Assembly: GCA_947631655.1 (NCBI GenBank)
Contig: CANRME010000046.1
Span: 1 to 9,940, forward strand
Source: an uncultured Bacilli bacterium
GTDB lineage: Bacteria > Bacillota_I > Bacilli_A > RF39 > UBA660
Direction: 5' to 3'
DNA length: 9,940 nt
The notes beneath the pieces were generated by a model that saw only the letters and a list, made by a program, of their open reading frames with translations, was not told where the DNA came from and searched no databases. Positions 1-6,515 of this stretch are shown one piece after another. The position numbers and the translations under genes were made by a program. Each line of letters begins with the position of its first letter. Within the stretch, counting starts at the first letter, position 1.

Positions 1-1002
1 AATAAAAGTAGTGAATCAAATATATTAAATGTAACGAATATAGATAATACCCCACCAGAATGTGTATATCCAGAAGGAAATGATACCTGGACGAAAGAAG
101 CAGTAACCATAAGTTGGGGATGTAAAGATACAGAAAGTGGATGTGCAATAGCAAATAAAACAAGTACATATAATACAACTAATTCTGCTGGAAAAACAAT
201 AGAAAGTGTTACTGTTTTTAATGATAAAGACAAAGTAGTCACAGTAAATGGTAAAATAGGAGAATATATATATGATGTAGCAGGGAACAAAACATTCTGT
301 GAAGCTCGTACAATACCAATAAAGTTTGATAATACACCTCCAACTTGTTCAGCAACAAAAACTCCAAGGAAAAAATATGAACCAGGAGCATTAACTGTCA
401 CTGTTAGTTGTGATGATAATGCAAGTGGAGTAAATACATGTCCAAATGGTGGAACTAGAACTGGAGGAAAACATACCTATACTGTAATTGATAAAGCTAA
501 AAATTCTGCTACTTGTAGTACAACTGTTAATTCGAATGATATATATCAACAAAGAACAAGAGATGCTGCCGAATGCGATGATATTAGATTTGGATGTGAT
601 AGATGGGCAAAATGTGAGAATGAATCTTTTGGATGTAAAGAATACTACCAAGATTGTGGTTGTGATAACGGGCATGTTAGAGATGGGAATAAATGTTTAG
701 ATTGTTACGAGACGTGGCGGGCATGTGAAAGTCGTCATGGTGACGCTTGTGGATATTATAGTTCTAATGTTACACATGGTACTTGTGCTGTAGTCGGGTC
801 TTATTCTTGCTGGAATACGAATACATGTAAAAAAGCAAACGAAGGTCGTGGAGAAGTATGTAAAAATTGTGAAAAAGTTTCTCATGGTAAGAATGCTGAG
901 TACTGCGGTTATACTGCATGGAGTCCTTGGTCAGGTTGGAATCCAAACAATAATTGTGAAGGAGATTATTGTGAAGCAAATCATGATTACTGGTATGATT
1001 AA
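1..1002 (+). CDS. C-terminal part of a secreted surface protein with Ig-like repeats and a cysteine-rich tail (5' end outside window)
   Basis: An open frame runs from the first base to TAA at 1000-1002 (333 codons), so the N-terminus lies upstream. Two repeats begin with the same DNTPP-x-C motif (visible residues about 15-21 and 110-116) and contain a C-(K/D)-D-x-x-SG-(x)n-C pattern and a 'DVAGNKT'/'DKAKNSA' strand. This resembles bacterial Ig-like repeats of large extracellular proteins in low-GC Firmicutes. From about residue 180 the chain becomes a tail of about 150 residues with 18 cysteines, including CxxC pairs (CLDC, CKNC) and a roughly repeated C-x(3-4)-W-x-x-C-E block. No LPXTG motif or C-terminal hydrophobic anchor is present, so attachment to the cell is unexplained. 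Adhesion or surface display is inference. No short ORF on the opposite strand here looks real. Confidence 0.8.
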   Translation, partial: NKSSESNILNVTNIDNTPPECVYPEGNDTWTKEAVTISWGCKDTESGCAIANKTSTYNTTNSAGKTIESVTVFNDKDKVVTVNGKIGEYIYDVAGNKTFCEARTIPIKFDNTPPTCSATKTPRKKYEPGALTVTVSCDDNASGVNTCPNGGTRTGGKHTYTVIDKAKNSATCSTTVNSNDIYQQRTRDAAECDDIRFGCDRWAKCENESFGCKEYYQDCGCDNGHVRDGNKCLDCYETWRACESRHGDACGYYSSNVTHGTCAVVGSYSCWNTNTCKKANEGRGEVCKNCEKVSHGKNAEYCGYTAWSPWSGWNPNNNCEGDYCEANHDYWYD

Positions 1003-1014
1003 ATTATAAATTTT

Positions 1015-1044
1015 AAAAAGAAAAACTAAACTTTTTCTTTTTTT
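1015..1044 (+). terminator. A/U-rich intrinsic terminator after the surface protein gene
   Basis: An 11-bp stem, AAAAAGAAAAA (1015-1025) pairing with TTTTTCTTTTT (1032-1042), encloses a 6-nt loop and runs on into more T. It has only one G-C pair, so the hairpin is weak, but its place 12 nt after the stop codon and before the next promoter fits a terminator. Confidence 0.55.
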
Positions 1045-1060
1045 AATAGGGAAAATAATA

Positions 1061-1066
1061 TATAAT
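1061..1066 (+). promoter_or_regulatory. Probable -10 box of the ackA operon promoter
   Basis: A perfect TATAAT sits 27 nt before the preferred ackA start. The -35 region falls in the T-rich arm of the preceding terminator and has no clear TTGACA match. It would give a leader of about 20 nt containing the internal ribosome binding site. Confidence 0.4.
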
Positions 1067-1079
1067 AATATATAGAAAT

Positions 1080-1085
1080 GAGGAA
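1080..1085 (+). promoter_or_regulatory. Ribosome binding site that sets the ackA start at 1093
   Basis: GAGGAA lies 7 nt before ATG 1093. An in-frame ATG at 1078 would place this Shine-Dalgarno sequence inside the coding region and has no purine-rich site of its own, so 1093 is preferred. Confidence 0.75.
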
Positions 1086-1092
1086 TTATTAT

Positions 1093-2283
1093 ATGAAAGT
1101 ATTATCAATTAATGCTGGTAGTTCAACTTTAAAATATCGTTTATTTGAAATGCCAGAAGCTAAAGTATTAATGAAAGGAGCCATTGAAAGAATAGGGTTA
1201 CCTGGTAGTAATTTAGTTATTAGTGTAGGAGATAAAAAAATTAAGAAAGAATATGAAATAAAAAATCATGCCGAAGCTGTTAAACATTTATTAGAAGAAT
1301 TATTAAATGAAGGAATTGTTTCTTCTTTAGATGAAATAGAAGCTGTTGGACATAGAATTGTTCATGGTGGAAGTTTTTATTCTAATAGTGTCGTTTTAAA
1401 TGAAGAAGTATTATCTAAAATTGAAAGTATCAATGATTTAGCGCCTCTTCATAATCCCGCTAATGTTATCGGCGTAAGAGCATTTATGGAAGCTATACCT
1501 AATGCTTTAGAAGTAGGATGCTTTGATACAGCATTCCACCAAACTATGGATGAAGAAGAATTTTTATATTCTATACCTTATGAACTATATGAAAAATATG
1601 GTATTAGAAAATATGGTTTCCATGGTATGAGTCATAAGTATATTACTTTGAAAATGGAAGAGATACTTGGTAAAGATAGTGTAAACTTAATTATTTGCCA
1701 TATTGGTAATGGTGCTAGTGTTACGGCCGTAAAGGATAGCAAAAGTATCGATACATCCATGGGATTTACTCCTAATGCCGGCGTTATGATGGGGTCTCGT
1801 TCGGGAGTTATTGATTATTCTTTAATCCCTTATCTTATGAAAAAAGCGAATTTGTCACTAGAAGAAGTAGATAATATCTTAAATAAAAAGAGTGGTCTAG
1901 AAGGCTTAACAGGTATGAGTGACTTAAGAGACTTAGATGAAGGTTTTGCAAATAATGATAAAGTAATAATTCGTGGTATCAATATGTATACCAAAAGAAT
2001 TGCCGAATATATTGCTAAATACTACATTGAGTTAGATGGTAATGTTGATGCTATCTGCTTTACTGCTGGCGTTGGGGAAAATGATTCCATGATTAGAAGC
2101 GAAGTTATAAAAAGAGTTAATGCTTTAGGTATTAAATTAGACGAAAAAGTAAATGAAAAAACAGTTACTAGAAAAGGTTTAGAAGGAGTTATATCAAGTA
2201 AAGACTCTAAAGTTAAAGTATATGTTTTAGCTACTGATGAAGAGCAAATGATTGCTAGAGATACATATGATTTAGCAAAATAA
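1093..2283 (+). CDS. ackA: Acetate kinase
   Basis: This 396-residue protein, the usual length for the family, catalyses acetyl phosphate + ADP = acetate + ATP in the cytoplasm. That is the ATP-yielding last step of acetate fermentation, usually paired with phosphotransacetylase, which is not in this window. Family blocks are intact: N-terminal NAGSST around N7, GHRIVHGG with R88, DLAPLHNP, CFDTAFH with D145, YGFHGMSHKY with H177, HIGNG with H203, MGSRSG with R236, FTAGVGEN (323-330) and the C-terminal E384 region. These correspond by spacing to the catalytic residues known from Methanosarcina AckA. Start 1093 is chosen because the protein then begins MKVLSINAGSS, as in homologues, and follows GAGGAA at 7 nt. 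ATG 1078 would add five residues. The DHH phosphoesterase follows after 22 nt with no terminator, suggesting an operon. A small peculiarity is the NAG in the GFTPxxG block, where LEG is common. Confidence 0.96.
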   Translation: MKVLSINAGSSTLKYRLFEMPEAKVLMKGAIERIGLPGSNLVISVGDKKIKKEYEIKNHAEAVKHLLEELLNEGIVSSLDEIEAVGHRIVHGGSFYSNSVVLNEEVLSKIESINDLAPLHNPANVIGVRAFMEAIPNALEVGCFDTAFHQTMDEEEFLYSIPYELYEKYGIRKYGFHGMSHKYITLKMEEILGKDSVNLIICHIGNGASVTAVKDSKSIDTSMGFTPNAGVMMGSRSGVIDYSLIPYLMKKANLSLEEVDNILNKKSGLEGLTGMSDLRDLDEGFANNDKVIIRGINMYTKRIAEYIAKYYIELDGNVDAICFTAGVGENDSMIRSEVIKRVNALGIKLDEKVNEKTVTRKGLEGVISSKDSKVKVYVLATDEEQMIARDTYDLAK

Positions 2284-2293
2284 ATGTTAGAGA

Positions 2294-2300
2294 AGAGGAG
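2294..2300 (+). promoter_or_regulatory. Ribosome binding site supporting the ATT start of the DHH gene
   Basis: AGAGGAG ends 5 nt before ATT 2306. No ATG, GTG or TTG lies in this frame between the upstream in-frame stop (TAG 2288) and the GTG at 2588, so this strong site most plausibly serves the ATT. Confidence 0.7.
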
Positions 2301-2305
2301 AATAT

Positions 2306-3262
2306 ATTAAAAGGGTTTTAAAAGATATCTATAAAAAGATTAAGGAATATGATGAAATAGTTATCGCAAGACACATTGGACCAGATCCTGATGCTATAAC
2401 TAGTGAAATTGCTTTAAGAGATAGTATACTATATACTTTTCCTCAAAAAAAAGTTTATGCGGTTGGAGCGGGAGTAGCTAAATTTAAAGCTTATGGCTCT
2501 CTTGATAAATTAGATGAAAGTACACTTCATAATCCTTTATTAATCGTTTTAGATGTTCCAAATATCTCACGGATTGATGGCGTAGATGTGAGTATTTATA
2601 AAGAAATAATTAAAATCGATCATCATCCTAAAGAAGATGTTATGGGCCGTATTTCGTGGACGGATGAAACAGCATCTAGTACGGCCCAAATGATTGCGGA
2701 ATTAATTATTATGACTAGACTTAAACTAAATAAAGCCGTAGCAGAGAACTTATATTTAGGAATAGTGAGTGATAGTGATAGATTTTTACTTTCTTATACT
2801 TCTCCTAAAACATTTAATATTGCGGCTTATTTAGTTAATAAAGAACACTTAGATTTAAAAAAATTATATGATATTTTATATGAAAGACCATTAAATGAAA
2901 TAAGATTTCAAGCCTTCTTAGCCATGAACATGAATGTGAGTGACAATGGTTTTGGATACATTAAAATAAAAGAAGAAGACTTAAAAGAATATAATGTCGA
3001 TAATGCGACTCCTTCTAATTTAGTTAATAATTTTAATTTTATTAAAGAAATGTTAGTGTGGTGTTTCATTACTTATGATACTAAATCTAAATTATATAAA
3101 CTTAATATCAGAAGTAGAGGACCAGTTATTAATGAAATAGCTAGTAAATATAATGGGGGAGGCCACAAATTTGCTTGTGGTGCCCGCATTGAAAGTATGG
3201 AAGATGTAGACAAATTACTTGAAGAATTAGATAAAGCTTGTCAAGAATTTAAGAAAGGATAA
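2306..3262 (+). CDS. DHH/DHHA1-family phosphoesterase (NrnA/MgpA-like), apparent ATT start
   Basis: The frame encodes 318 residues, the normal length of stand-alone DHH-DHHA1 enzymes that degrade nanoRNA, pAp or cyclic-dinucleotide products. The metal-binding motifs are present in order: RH-x-x-PDPDA (H23, D27, D29), LDVPNISRID (D83), IDHHP (D105, H106, H107), and SDSDRF (D156). The DHHA1 substrate-binding GGGHKFACGA block lies near 284-293. The first conventional start in frame, GTG 2588, would remove the first two metal motifs, so it cannot be the functional start. Homology begins right after 2306, where ATT follows AGAGGAG by 5 nt. I therefore read ATT as the initiator, as known for infC. 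An ATG-to-ATT mutation or base-call error is the alternative. The gene is 22 nt downstream of ackA. Exact substrate (nanoRNA, pAp or c-di-AMP-derived pApA) cannot be settled from sequence; no membrane or PAS/GGDEF part is present, so it is not GdpP. Confidence 0.88.
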   Translation: MKRVLKDIYKKIKEYDEIVIARHIGPDPDAITSEIALRDSILYTFPQKKVYAVGAGVAKFKAYGSLDKLDESTLHNPLLIVLDVPNISRIDGVDVSIYKEIIKIDHHPKEDVMGRISWTDETASSTAQMIAELIIMTRLKLNKAVAENLYLGIVSDSDRFLLSYTSPKTFNIAAYLVNKEHLDLKKLYDILYERPLNEIRFQAFLAMNMNVSDNGFGYIKIKEEDLKEYNVDNATPSNLVNNFNFIKEMLVWCFITYDTKSKLYKLNIRSRGPVINEIASKYNGGGHKFACGARIESMEDVDKLLEELDKACQEFKKG

Positions 3263-3280
3263 TAGTGATATTATCTTTTT
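3254..3280 (+). terminator. Intrinsic terminator of the ackA-DHH operon, overlapping the stop codon
   Basis: GATAATA (3258-3264) pairs with TATTATC (3269-3275) across a GTGA tetraloop (GNRA type), extended by A-U/G-U pairs and followed by five T. The DHH stop codon TAA (3260-3262) lies inside the 5' arm. Confidence 0.8.
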
Positions 3281-3284
3281 AAAT

Positions 3285-3312
3285 TTGACAAAATAAATAA
3301 ATCTGCTATAAT
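3285..3312 (+). promoter_or_regulatory. Near-perfect sigma-A promoter for the TPR-like gene
   Basis: TTGACA (3285-3290), a 16-nt spacer and TATAAT (3307-3312), with TGC before the -10 (extended -10). Both hexamers match consensus exactly. It starts only 5 nt after the previous terminator. Confidence 0.85.
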
Positions 3313-3339
3313 ATACTTTACTAAAAAAGGGGGATATAT

Positions 3340-4197
3340 ATGGAATATATAGAAGATTATTATAGTAAAGCAAGAAGATTATTACAAAAAAGTCCTTTAG
3401 AAGCTTATAATTTACTTTTAAAATGTGATCAAATGGAACCTAATGATAAAGGAGTTAATAATTATTTATTTTATTTAGAAATGATATTTGGGGATTATGC
3501 TAAAGCTATTAATAGACTAGATTTATTATTTACTTCCGAAAATGATACTTATGTTAGAAATTTAAATATTTATTTAGTTTTATTAAATAAAGTTTATGAG
3601 TTACCAGATAATTATAAAGCGTATGTAGCTAATTTAAAAATTAATGATGTTAAATTATATAATCCTTACGAATTAAAAAGATTAGAAAACGAAAATAGGG
3701 TAAGAAATTTAATTATGATTAATAGAAATTATAATGCTTTAAAATTTTTAAATGCAACTATTAAAGTTAAAAACTATATATCATTAAGCGATAATATAAT
3801 TAAAGTATTATTAAATAAGATTGTTTTAGATGAAAATATTAATAATAAAATATTAGTTAATAGTATTATAGGAAAAAATTATCAAAAAGCAATAGATGTT
3901 TTAGAAAAAATGAAAGCTAAAGATGGCTTGAGAAGAAGTAGAGTATATTGTTTAAAATTATTATATATTTTAAATAGTGGTGTAGTCCCTCCTATAATTA
4001 AACAAGATAAAGAATATATTGATTTTACGGATATTATCGATAATAATGATTTTAGAAAGGCTCTTGCTTATAGAAAAGATTCTCTTATGGAACAAGATAA
4101 AATGGTTTTACAAAATCGACCAATGTATTTATTATTAAGGGATGTAGTAGAGTTATTAGATAAACAAGAAGGTATAACATTAAGTAGAGGATTGTAA
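3340..4197 (+). CDS. Unrecognised helical, TPR-like cytoplasmic protein
   Basis: A 285-residue protein that I cannot assign to a named family. Residues 1-90 have the spacing of tetratricopeptide-like helix pairs: 'ARRLLQKSPLEAYNLLLKC', then an 'EPNDKG' turn, then 'GDYAKAINRLDLL'. A second such pair appears near 190-215 ('GKNYQKAIDVLEKM'). The rest is Leu/Ile/Asn/Lys-rich and predicted helical by eye, with no signal peptide, no membrane segment and only two cysteines. TPR-like folds are protein-protein scaffolds, so a docking or regulatory role is possible, but no enzyme motif is visible. The ATG at 3340 follows AAGGGGGA with 5 nt spacing and is the only plausible start. The gene has its own consensus promoter and its own terminator, so it is probably monocistronic and well transcribed. 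Confidence 0.85.
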   Translation: MEYIEDYYSKARRLLQKSPLEAYNLLLKCDQMEPNDKGVNNYLFYLEMIFGDYAKAINRLDLLFTSENDTYVRNLNIYLVLLNKVYELPDNYKAYVANLKINDVKLYNPYELKRLENENRVRNLIMINRNYNALKFLNATIKVKNYISLSDNIIKVLLNKIVLDENINNKILVNSIIGKNYQKAIDVLEKMKAKDGLRRSRVYCLKLLYILNSGVVPPIIKQDKEYIDFTDIIDNNDFRKALAYRKDSLMEQDKMVLQNRPMYLLLRDVVELLDKQEGITLSRGL

Positions 4198-4208
4198 AAT
4201 CCTTTTTT
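4186..4208 (+). terminator. Intrinsic terminator with the stop codon in its loop
   Basis: AGGATT (4188-4193) pairs with AATCCT (4198-4203) around a GTAA tetraloop (GNRA type), followed by T to 4208. The stop codon TAA (4195-4197) of the TPR-like gene makes up most of the loop. Confidence 0.8.
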
Positions 4209-4219
4209 AAATATTATAT

Positions 4220-4249
4220 TTGACAAACAATTGTTTACAATAGTATAAT
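4220..4249 (+). promoter_or_regulatory. recX promoter with a palindrome in the spacer
   Basis: TTGACA (4220-4225), an 18-nt spacer and TATAAT (4244-4249). The 12-bp perfect palindrome AAACAATTGTTT (4225-4236) overlaps the -35 end and spacer, where a repressor could bind. It is not a LexA (GAAC-N4-GTTC type) box, so SOS control is not supported by what I see. Confidence 0.8.
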
Positions 4250-4266
4250 GTTTAACAGGAGGATTT

Positions 4267-5043
4267 ATGAAAATACTTAAATATACTAAACTTAAGAACA
4301 GTCAATATAAAATAGTTTTAGAAAATGGAACAGAAGTAAAATTATATGATGATGTTATTTTAAAAGAAAACTTATTATTAACGAAAGAATTAACAAATAA
4401 ACAATTAGACAAGATAATAAAACTAAATGATTATTATGAAGCTTATTATAAAGCTTTAAAACTTATTAATGTTAAACTAAGAAGTGAGAAAGAAATAACG
4501 GAATCATTAAAGAAAATATCTTTTGACGAGAACGTTATTAAAGACGTTATAAAATCCTTAAAAAAAGATGGTTATTTAGATAGTAAAACTTATATTAGTT
4601 CCTATATTCATGATGCTTTAATATTAAGTTTAAAAGGACCAGAAAAGATTAAAAATGATTTATTAAATATGAATTTTAAAGAAGAAGAAATAAATAAGTT
4701 TTTAGAAATAGATGACAAAGTATGGGAAGAAAGAATTGATAAATATTTACAAAAAAAATTAAAATTAACTAGTAGTTTAAGTACCCTAAAATTTAAACAA
4801 AAAATCATAAATGATTTAAATTATTTGGGTTACCAAAATGATATGATTAGCGATCGATTAAGTAAAATATCTCTACCAAGTGATAAAACTAATTTAGAAA
4901 AAGAATATTATAAAATTAAAGCCAAATTAGAACGTAAAAATCTTTCTAATTGCAATTCTAAAATAATTGAAAAATTATTACAAAGAGGTTATCGCTACGA
5001 AGATATTAGAAGTTTGATAAATAGTATTGAAGAAATGCAATAA
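4267..5043 (+). CDS. recX: RecX-family regulator of RecA
   Basis: RecX proteins bind RecA filaments and modulate recombination. This 258-residue protein shows the family's repeated three-helix units. The first is the RSEKEITESLKK block (72-83), answering to the usual R-x-x-x-E-L-x-x-x-L. Then come GYLDSKTYISSYI (102-114) with GPEKIKNDLLNMNF (124-137), then FKQKIINDLNYLGY (176-189), and last SKIIEKLLQRGYRYEDI (231-247). The first ~65 residues ('YKIVLENGTEVKLYDDVILKENLL') match the N-terminal beta domain of longer Firmicute RecX proteins. The start has AGGAGG (4257-4262) 4 nt upstream. recA is not in the window. The gene has its own promoter and shares a bidirectional terminator with the convergent prsA-like gene. 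Sequence conservation in RecX is low, so the call rests on the repeat pattern. Confidence 0.87.
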   Translation: MKILKYTKLKNSQYKIVLENGTEVKLYDDVILKENLLLTKELTNKQLDKIIKLNDYYEAYYKALKLINVKLRSEKEITESLKKISFDENVIKDVIKSLKKDGYLDSKTYISSYIHDALILSLKGPEKIKNDLLNMNFKEEEINKFLEIDDKVWEERIDKYLQKKLKLTSSLSTLKFKQKIINDLNYLGYQNDMISDRLSKISLPSDKTNLEKEYYKIKAKLERKNLSNCNSKIIEKLLQRGYRYEDIRSLINSIEEMQ

Positions 5044-5069
5044 AAAAGCCAACCACGAAGGTTGGTTTT
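5042..5069. terminator. Bidirectional terminator between recX and the prsA-like gene
   Basis: CCAACC (5049-5054) pairs with GGTTGG (5060-5065) around ACGAA. The stem is flanked by A's on the left and T's on the right, so either strand gives a hairpin followed by a U-tract. It serves recX (+) and the convergent prsA-like gene (-), whose stop is only 7 nt away. Confidence 0.85.
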
Positions 5070-5075
5070 AATTAA

Positions 5076-6107
5076 CTAATTAGAGCTATTTTGTAATTGT
5101 AATAAAGCATTTTGAATGTAATTAGCATAACTTTTTTGAATTTCATCATCAATAATATTCATATCATATTTCTTACGAAGTTCTTGTAGGGCTTTAATTT
5201 GAACATCAAGATTTTTTTCCAAATAGTCATTTGCTAATTCCTCTAAAATAGAATCTCTAACATCATCTAATTTAGCTTTTTCTTTAGAATCGGTACGAAG
5301 AAGAATATGATAACCAATTTCCGTTTCAATAACATCTCCGTATAATTCACCATCTTTAATTTCATAAGCAGCTGTTTCTAAGTTTTTATAACTTACATCT
5401 TGCGTATCTTTATTAATGAACCCTAAACTTCCACCATTATCTTTAGTAGATTCATCATCAGAATTTTCTTTAGCAAGTTCGGCAAATTTTTTAGTAAGTT
5501 CTTCTCCTTTTAAACCTTTTAACTCTTTTAAAACTTTTTCAGCTTCTTCTTTAGCTTTTTGTTTAGCTTCATCTTTTTCATCACTTGTAGCATCACTTGC
5601 GGCATCGCTAGTAAATAAGATATGACTTATTTTAACATCGCCAACAATTTCATCATCATAGTATTTTTTAATTTCTTTTTCAGTTATTTTATCTTTAGCA
5701 TAATCAATTTGTGCTTTTTGTTCTAGATAATTTAATACTAAAATACCATCTTTATATTCATCGATTGTATCATATGGTGTTTGTTGTTGAATTTGTTTTA
5801 AAACTTCTTCTTCACTACCAAAAGCACTAATTAATTGTTTGACACTTTCATCAGCAGCATCACGAGCTTCATCGATTTTGTCTTCGTATTCGATACGTAA
5901 GATTTTATTATCAAGCATATTAATTAAAGTAGTCATGGCATAAGTATTTTTCATTTCTTCATATAATTCATCAACACTTATCTTATCTTTGCCATCATTG
6001 TAAGTAACAACTGCTTCACTACCATCCTTTAGTTTAGGAATAGTCTTTTCCCCACAGCCAGTTAACACTAACATACAAACCCCTAATATTAATACTTTCT
6101 TTTTCAT
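5076..6107 (-). CDS. prsA: PrsA-like foldase lipoprotein (parvulin peptidyl-prolyl isomerase)
   Basis: A 343-residue exported lipoprotein expected to sit on the outer face of the membrane and help secreted proteins fold. The N-terminus is a lipoprotein signal: KKK, a hydrophobic stretch, then lipobox LTGC with C18 as lipidation site. Residues about 20-150 form the helical N-lobe seen in PrsA/SurA proteins. The parvulin (PpiC) domain spans about 159-272: KISHILF at the start, FAELAKENSDD, NGGSLGFI in the middle and GDVIETEIGYHIL at the end. A charged, Ala/Asp/Lys-rich insert (about 167-200) lengthens the first loop. A helical tail follows, ending in Gln/Asn-rich sequence. The start ATG (complement of 6105-6107) is preceded by AGAGGAGG on the minus strand. 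Whether the isomerase is active is unknown. A secreted Cys-rich client, like the protein at 1-1002, would fit but is speculation. Confidence 0.92.
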   Translation of the reverse strand: MKKKVLILGVCMLVLTGCGEKTIPKLKDGSEAVVTYNDGKDKISVDELYEEMKNTYAMTTLINMLDNKILRIEYEDKIDEARDAADESVKQLISAFGSEEEVLKQIQQQTPYDTIDEYKDGILVLNYLEQKAQIDYAKDKITEKEIKKYYDDEIVGDVKISHILFTSDAASDATSDEKDEAKQKAKEEAEKVLKELKGLKGEELTKKFAELAKENSDDESTKDNGGSLGFINKDTQDVSYKNLETAAYEIKDGELYGDVIETEIGYHILLRTDSKEKAKLDDVRDSILEELANDYLEKNLDVQIKALQELRKKYDMNIIDDEIQKSYANYIQNALLQLQNSSN

Positions 6108-6134
6108 TTATGTTATTCCTCCTCTAACTCTTTA

Positions 6135-6163
6135 ATTATAGCAGCAAAAAAAATAAAATACAA
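6135..6163 (-). promoter_or_regulatory. Promoter of the prsA-like gene
   Basis: On the minus strand TATAAT (complement of 6135-6140) is preceded by TGC (extended -10). A weak TTGTAT -35 (complement of 6158-6163) lies at 17 nt. The leader to the start codon is short and holds the AGAGGAGG site. Confidence 0.65.
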
Positions 6164-6174
6164 GGAAATTAAGC

Positions 6175-6204
6175 ACCACAAATTAAAAAAAACCATACAA
6201 TAAT
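6175..6204 (+). promoter_or_regulatory. Candidate sporulation (sigma-K/sigma-E type) promoter for the tiny peptides
   Basis: AC (6175-6176), a 17-nt gap and CATACAATAA (6194-6203) match the Bacillus sigma-K pattern AC-N17-CATAnnnTA. The same -10 fits the sigma-E -10 CATACAnT. No sigma-A TTGACA/TATAAT pair is visible. Transcription would start near 6210, giving a short leader before the AAAGGAGGG site. In short A/T-rich DNA such a match can arise by chance. Confidence 0.45.
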
Positions 6205-6235
6205 AGTGAAAAGACAAATAAAAGGAGGGTGACTT

Positions 6236-6325
6236 ATGAATAATAATGCATGTGGATGCATGGGTCCTGCTATAATCTTAGTATTATTTATCCTATTAAT
6301 AATCATTGTAGGAGCATTCATCTAA
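6236..6325 (+). CDS. Tiny one-helix membrane peptide, YjcZ/SscA-like (29 aa)
   Basis: A 29-residue peptide with a short polar head containing CGCMG, followed by a single hydrophobic helix (about residues 11-29, 'AIILVLFILLIIIVGAF'). This resembles the 'FALIVVLFILLIIVG' signature of the tiny transmembrane peptides of Bacillales (YjcZ family; SscA, a small spore-coat assembly protein, belongs to this type). The ATG follows a strong AAAGGAGGGTGA at suitable spacing, which is good evidence of translation despite its size. A second such peptide begins 30 nt downstream and a terminator ends the pair. The gene is divergent from the prsA-like gene. In Bacillus these peptides are made in the sporulating mother cell and act in spore coat assembly or have unknown roles; the same role here is inference. 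Confidence 0.82.
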   Translation: MNNNACGCMGPAIILVLFILLIIIVGAFI

Positions 6326-6355
6326 GTCTTTAATATAAAAAGGAGGTGACAGCTT

Positions 6356-6478
6356 TTGAGTTGTTGCAACAAAACACAAAATAATAAAACTTGTAATAAT
6401 GGATGTGCTAATGCTTTCTTTATTTTAGTCTTATATATATTATTAGCAGTCATATTTAGCAGTTTTATTTTTTATTAA
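6356..6478 (+). CDS. Tiny Cys-rich one-helix membrane peptide, TTG start (40 aa)
   Basis: A 40-residue peptide starting at TTG 6356, which follows a perfect anti-16S complement AGGAGGTGA (6341-6349). Two other TTGs just downstream are in another frame. The head (1-19) is polar and Asn/Cys-rich (MSCCNK, KTCNNGC; four cysteines). The tail (about 20-40, 'AFFILVLYILLAVIFSS') is a single membrane helix. The layout, a short Cys-rich head followed by a helix, is the same as in the peptide upstream, so the two look like a diverged pair, probably cotranscribed. The helix matches the YjcZ-type motif less well than the first one. Stop codon TAA (6476-6478) enters the terminator stem. Function unknown; localisation in the membrane is predicted from hydrophobicity only. 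Confidence 0.78.
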   Translation: MSCCNKTQNNKTCNNGCANAFFILVLYILLAVIFSSFIFY

Positions 6479-6500
6479 AAGAGGTTAACCTCTTTTTTTT
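6477..6500 (+). terminator. Intrinsic terminator after the tiny-peptide pair
   Basis: AAAAGAGG (6477-6484) pairs with CCTCTTTT (6489-6496) around TTAA, with T continuing to 6500. The stop codon of the second peptide overlaps the base of the stem. Confidence 0.88.
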
Positions 6501-6515
6501 CTTTAAAATTTAATG

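Noticed and set aside
391..979. Several opposite-strand ORFs and one other-frame ORF of 60-95 codons in 391-979
   Set aside because: They are antisense or out-of-frame shadows of the Cys-rich surface protein, whose frame has repeats and homologous motifs; none has a ribosome binding site or recognisable domain.
1078..1092. ATG 1078 as the ackA start
   Set aside because: It places the GAGGAA ribosome binding site inside the gene and adds five residues absent from homologues, which begin with MKVL-x-INAGSS.
2284..2310. prfB-like +1 frameshift from the ATG 2284 mini-ORF into the DHH frame
   Set aside because: The P-site codon TAT cannot re-pair well with ATT after a +1 slip, and the ATG has no Shine-Dalgarno of its own; direct initiation at ATT is simpler.
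2588..2590. GTG 2588 as the start of the DHH phosphoesterase
   Set aside because: It would delete the H-x-x-PDxD and LD motifs needed for metal binding, though the frame is open with good homology back to 2306.
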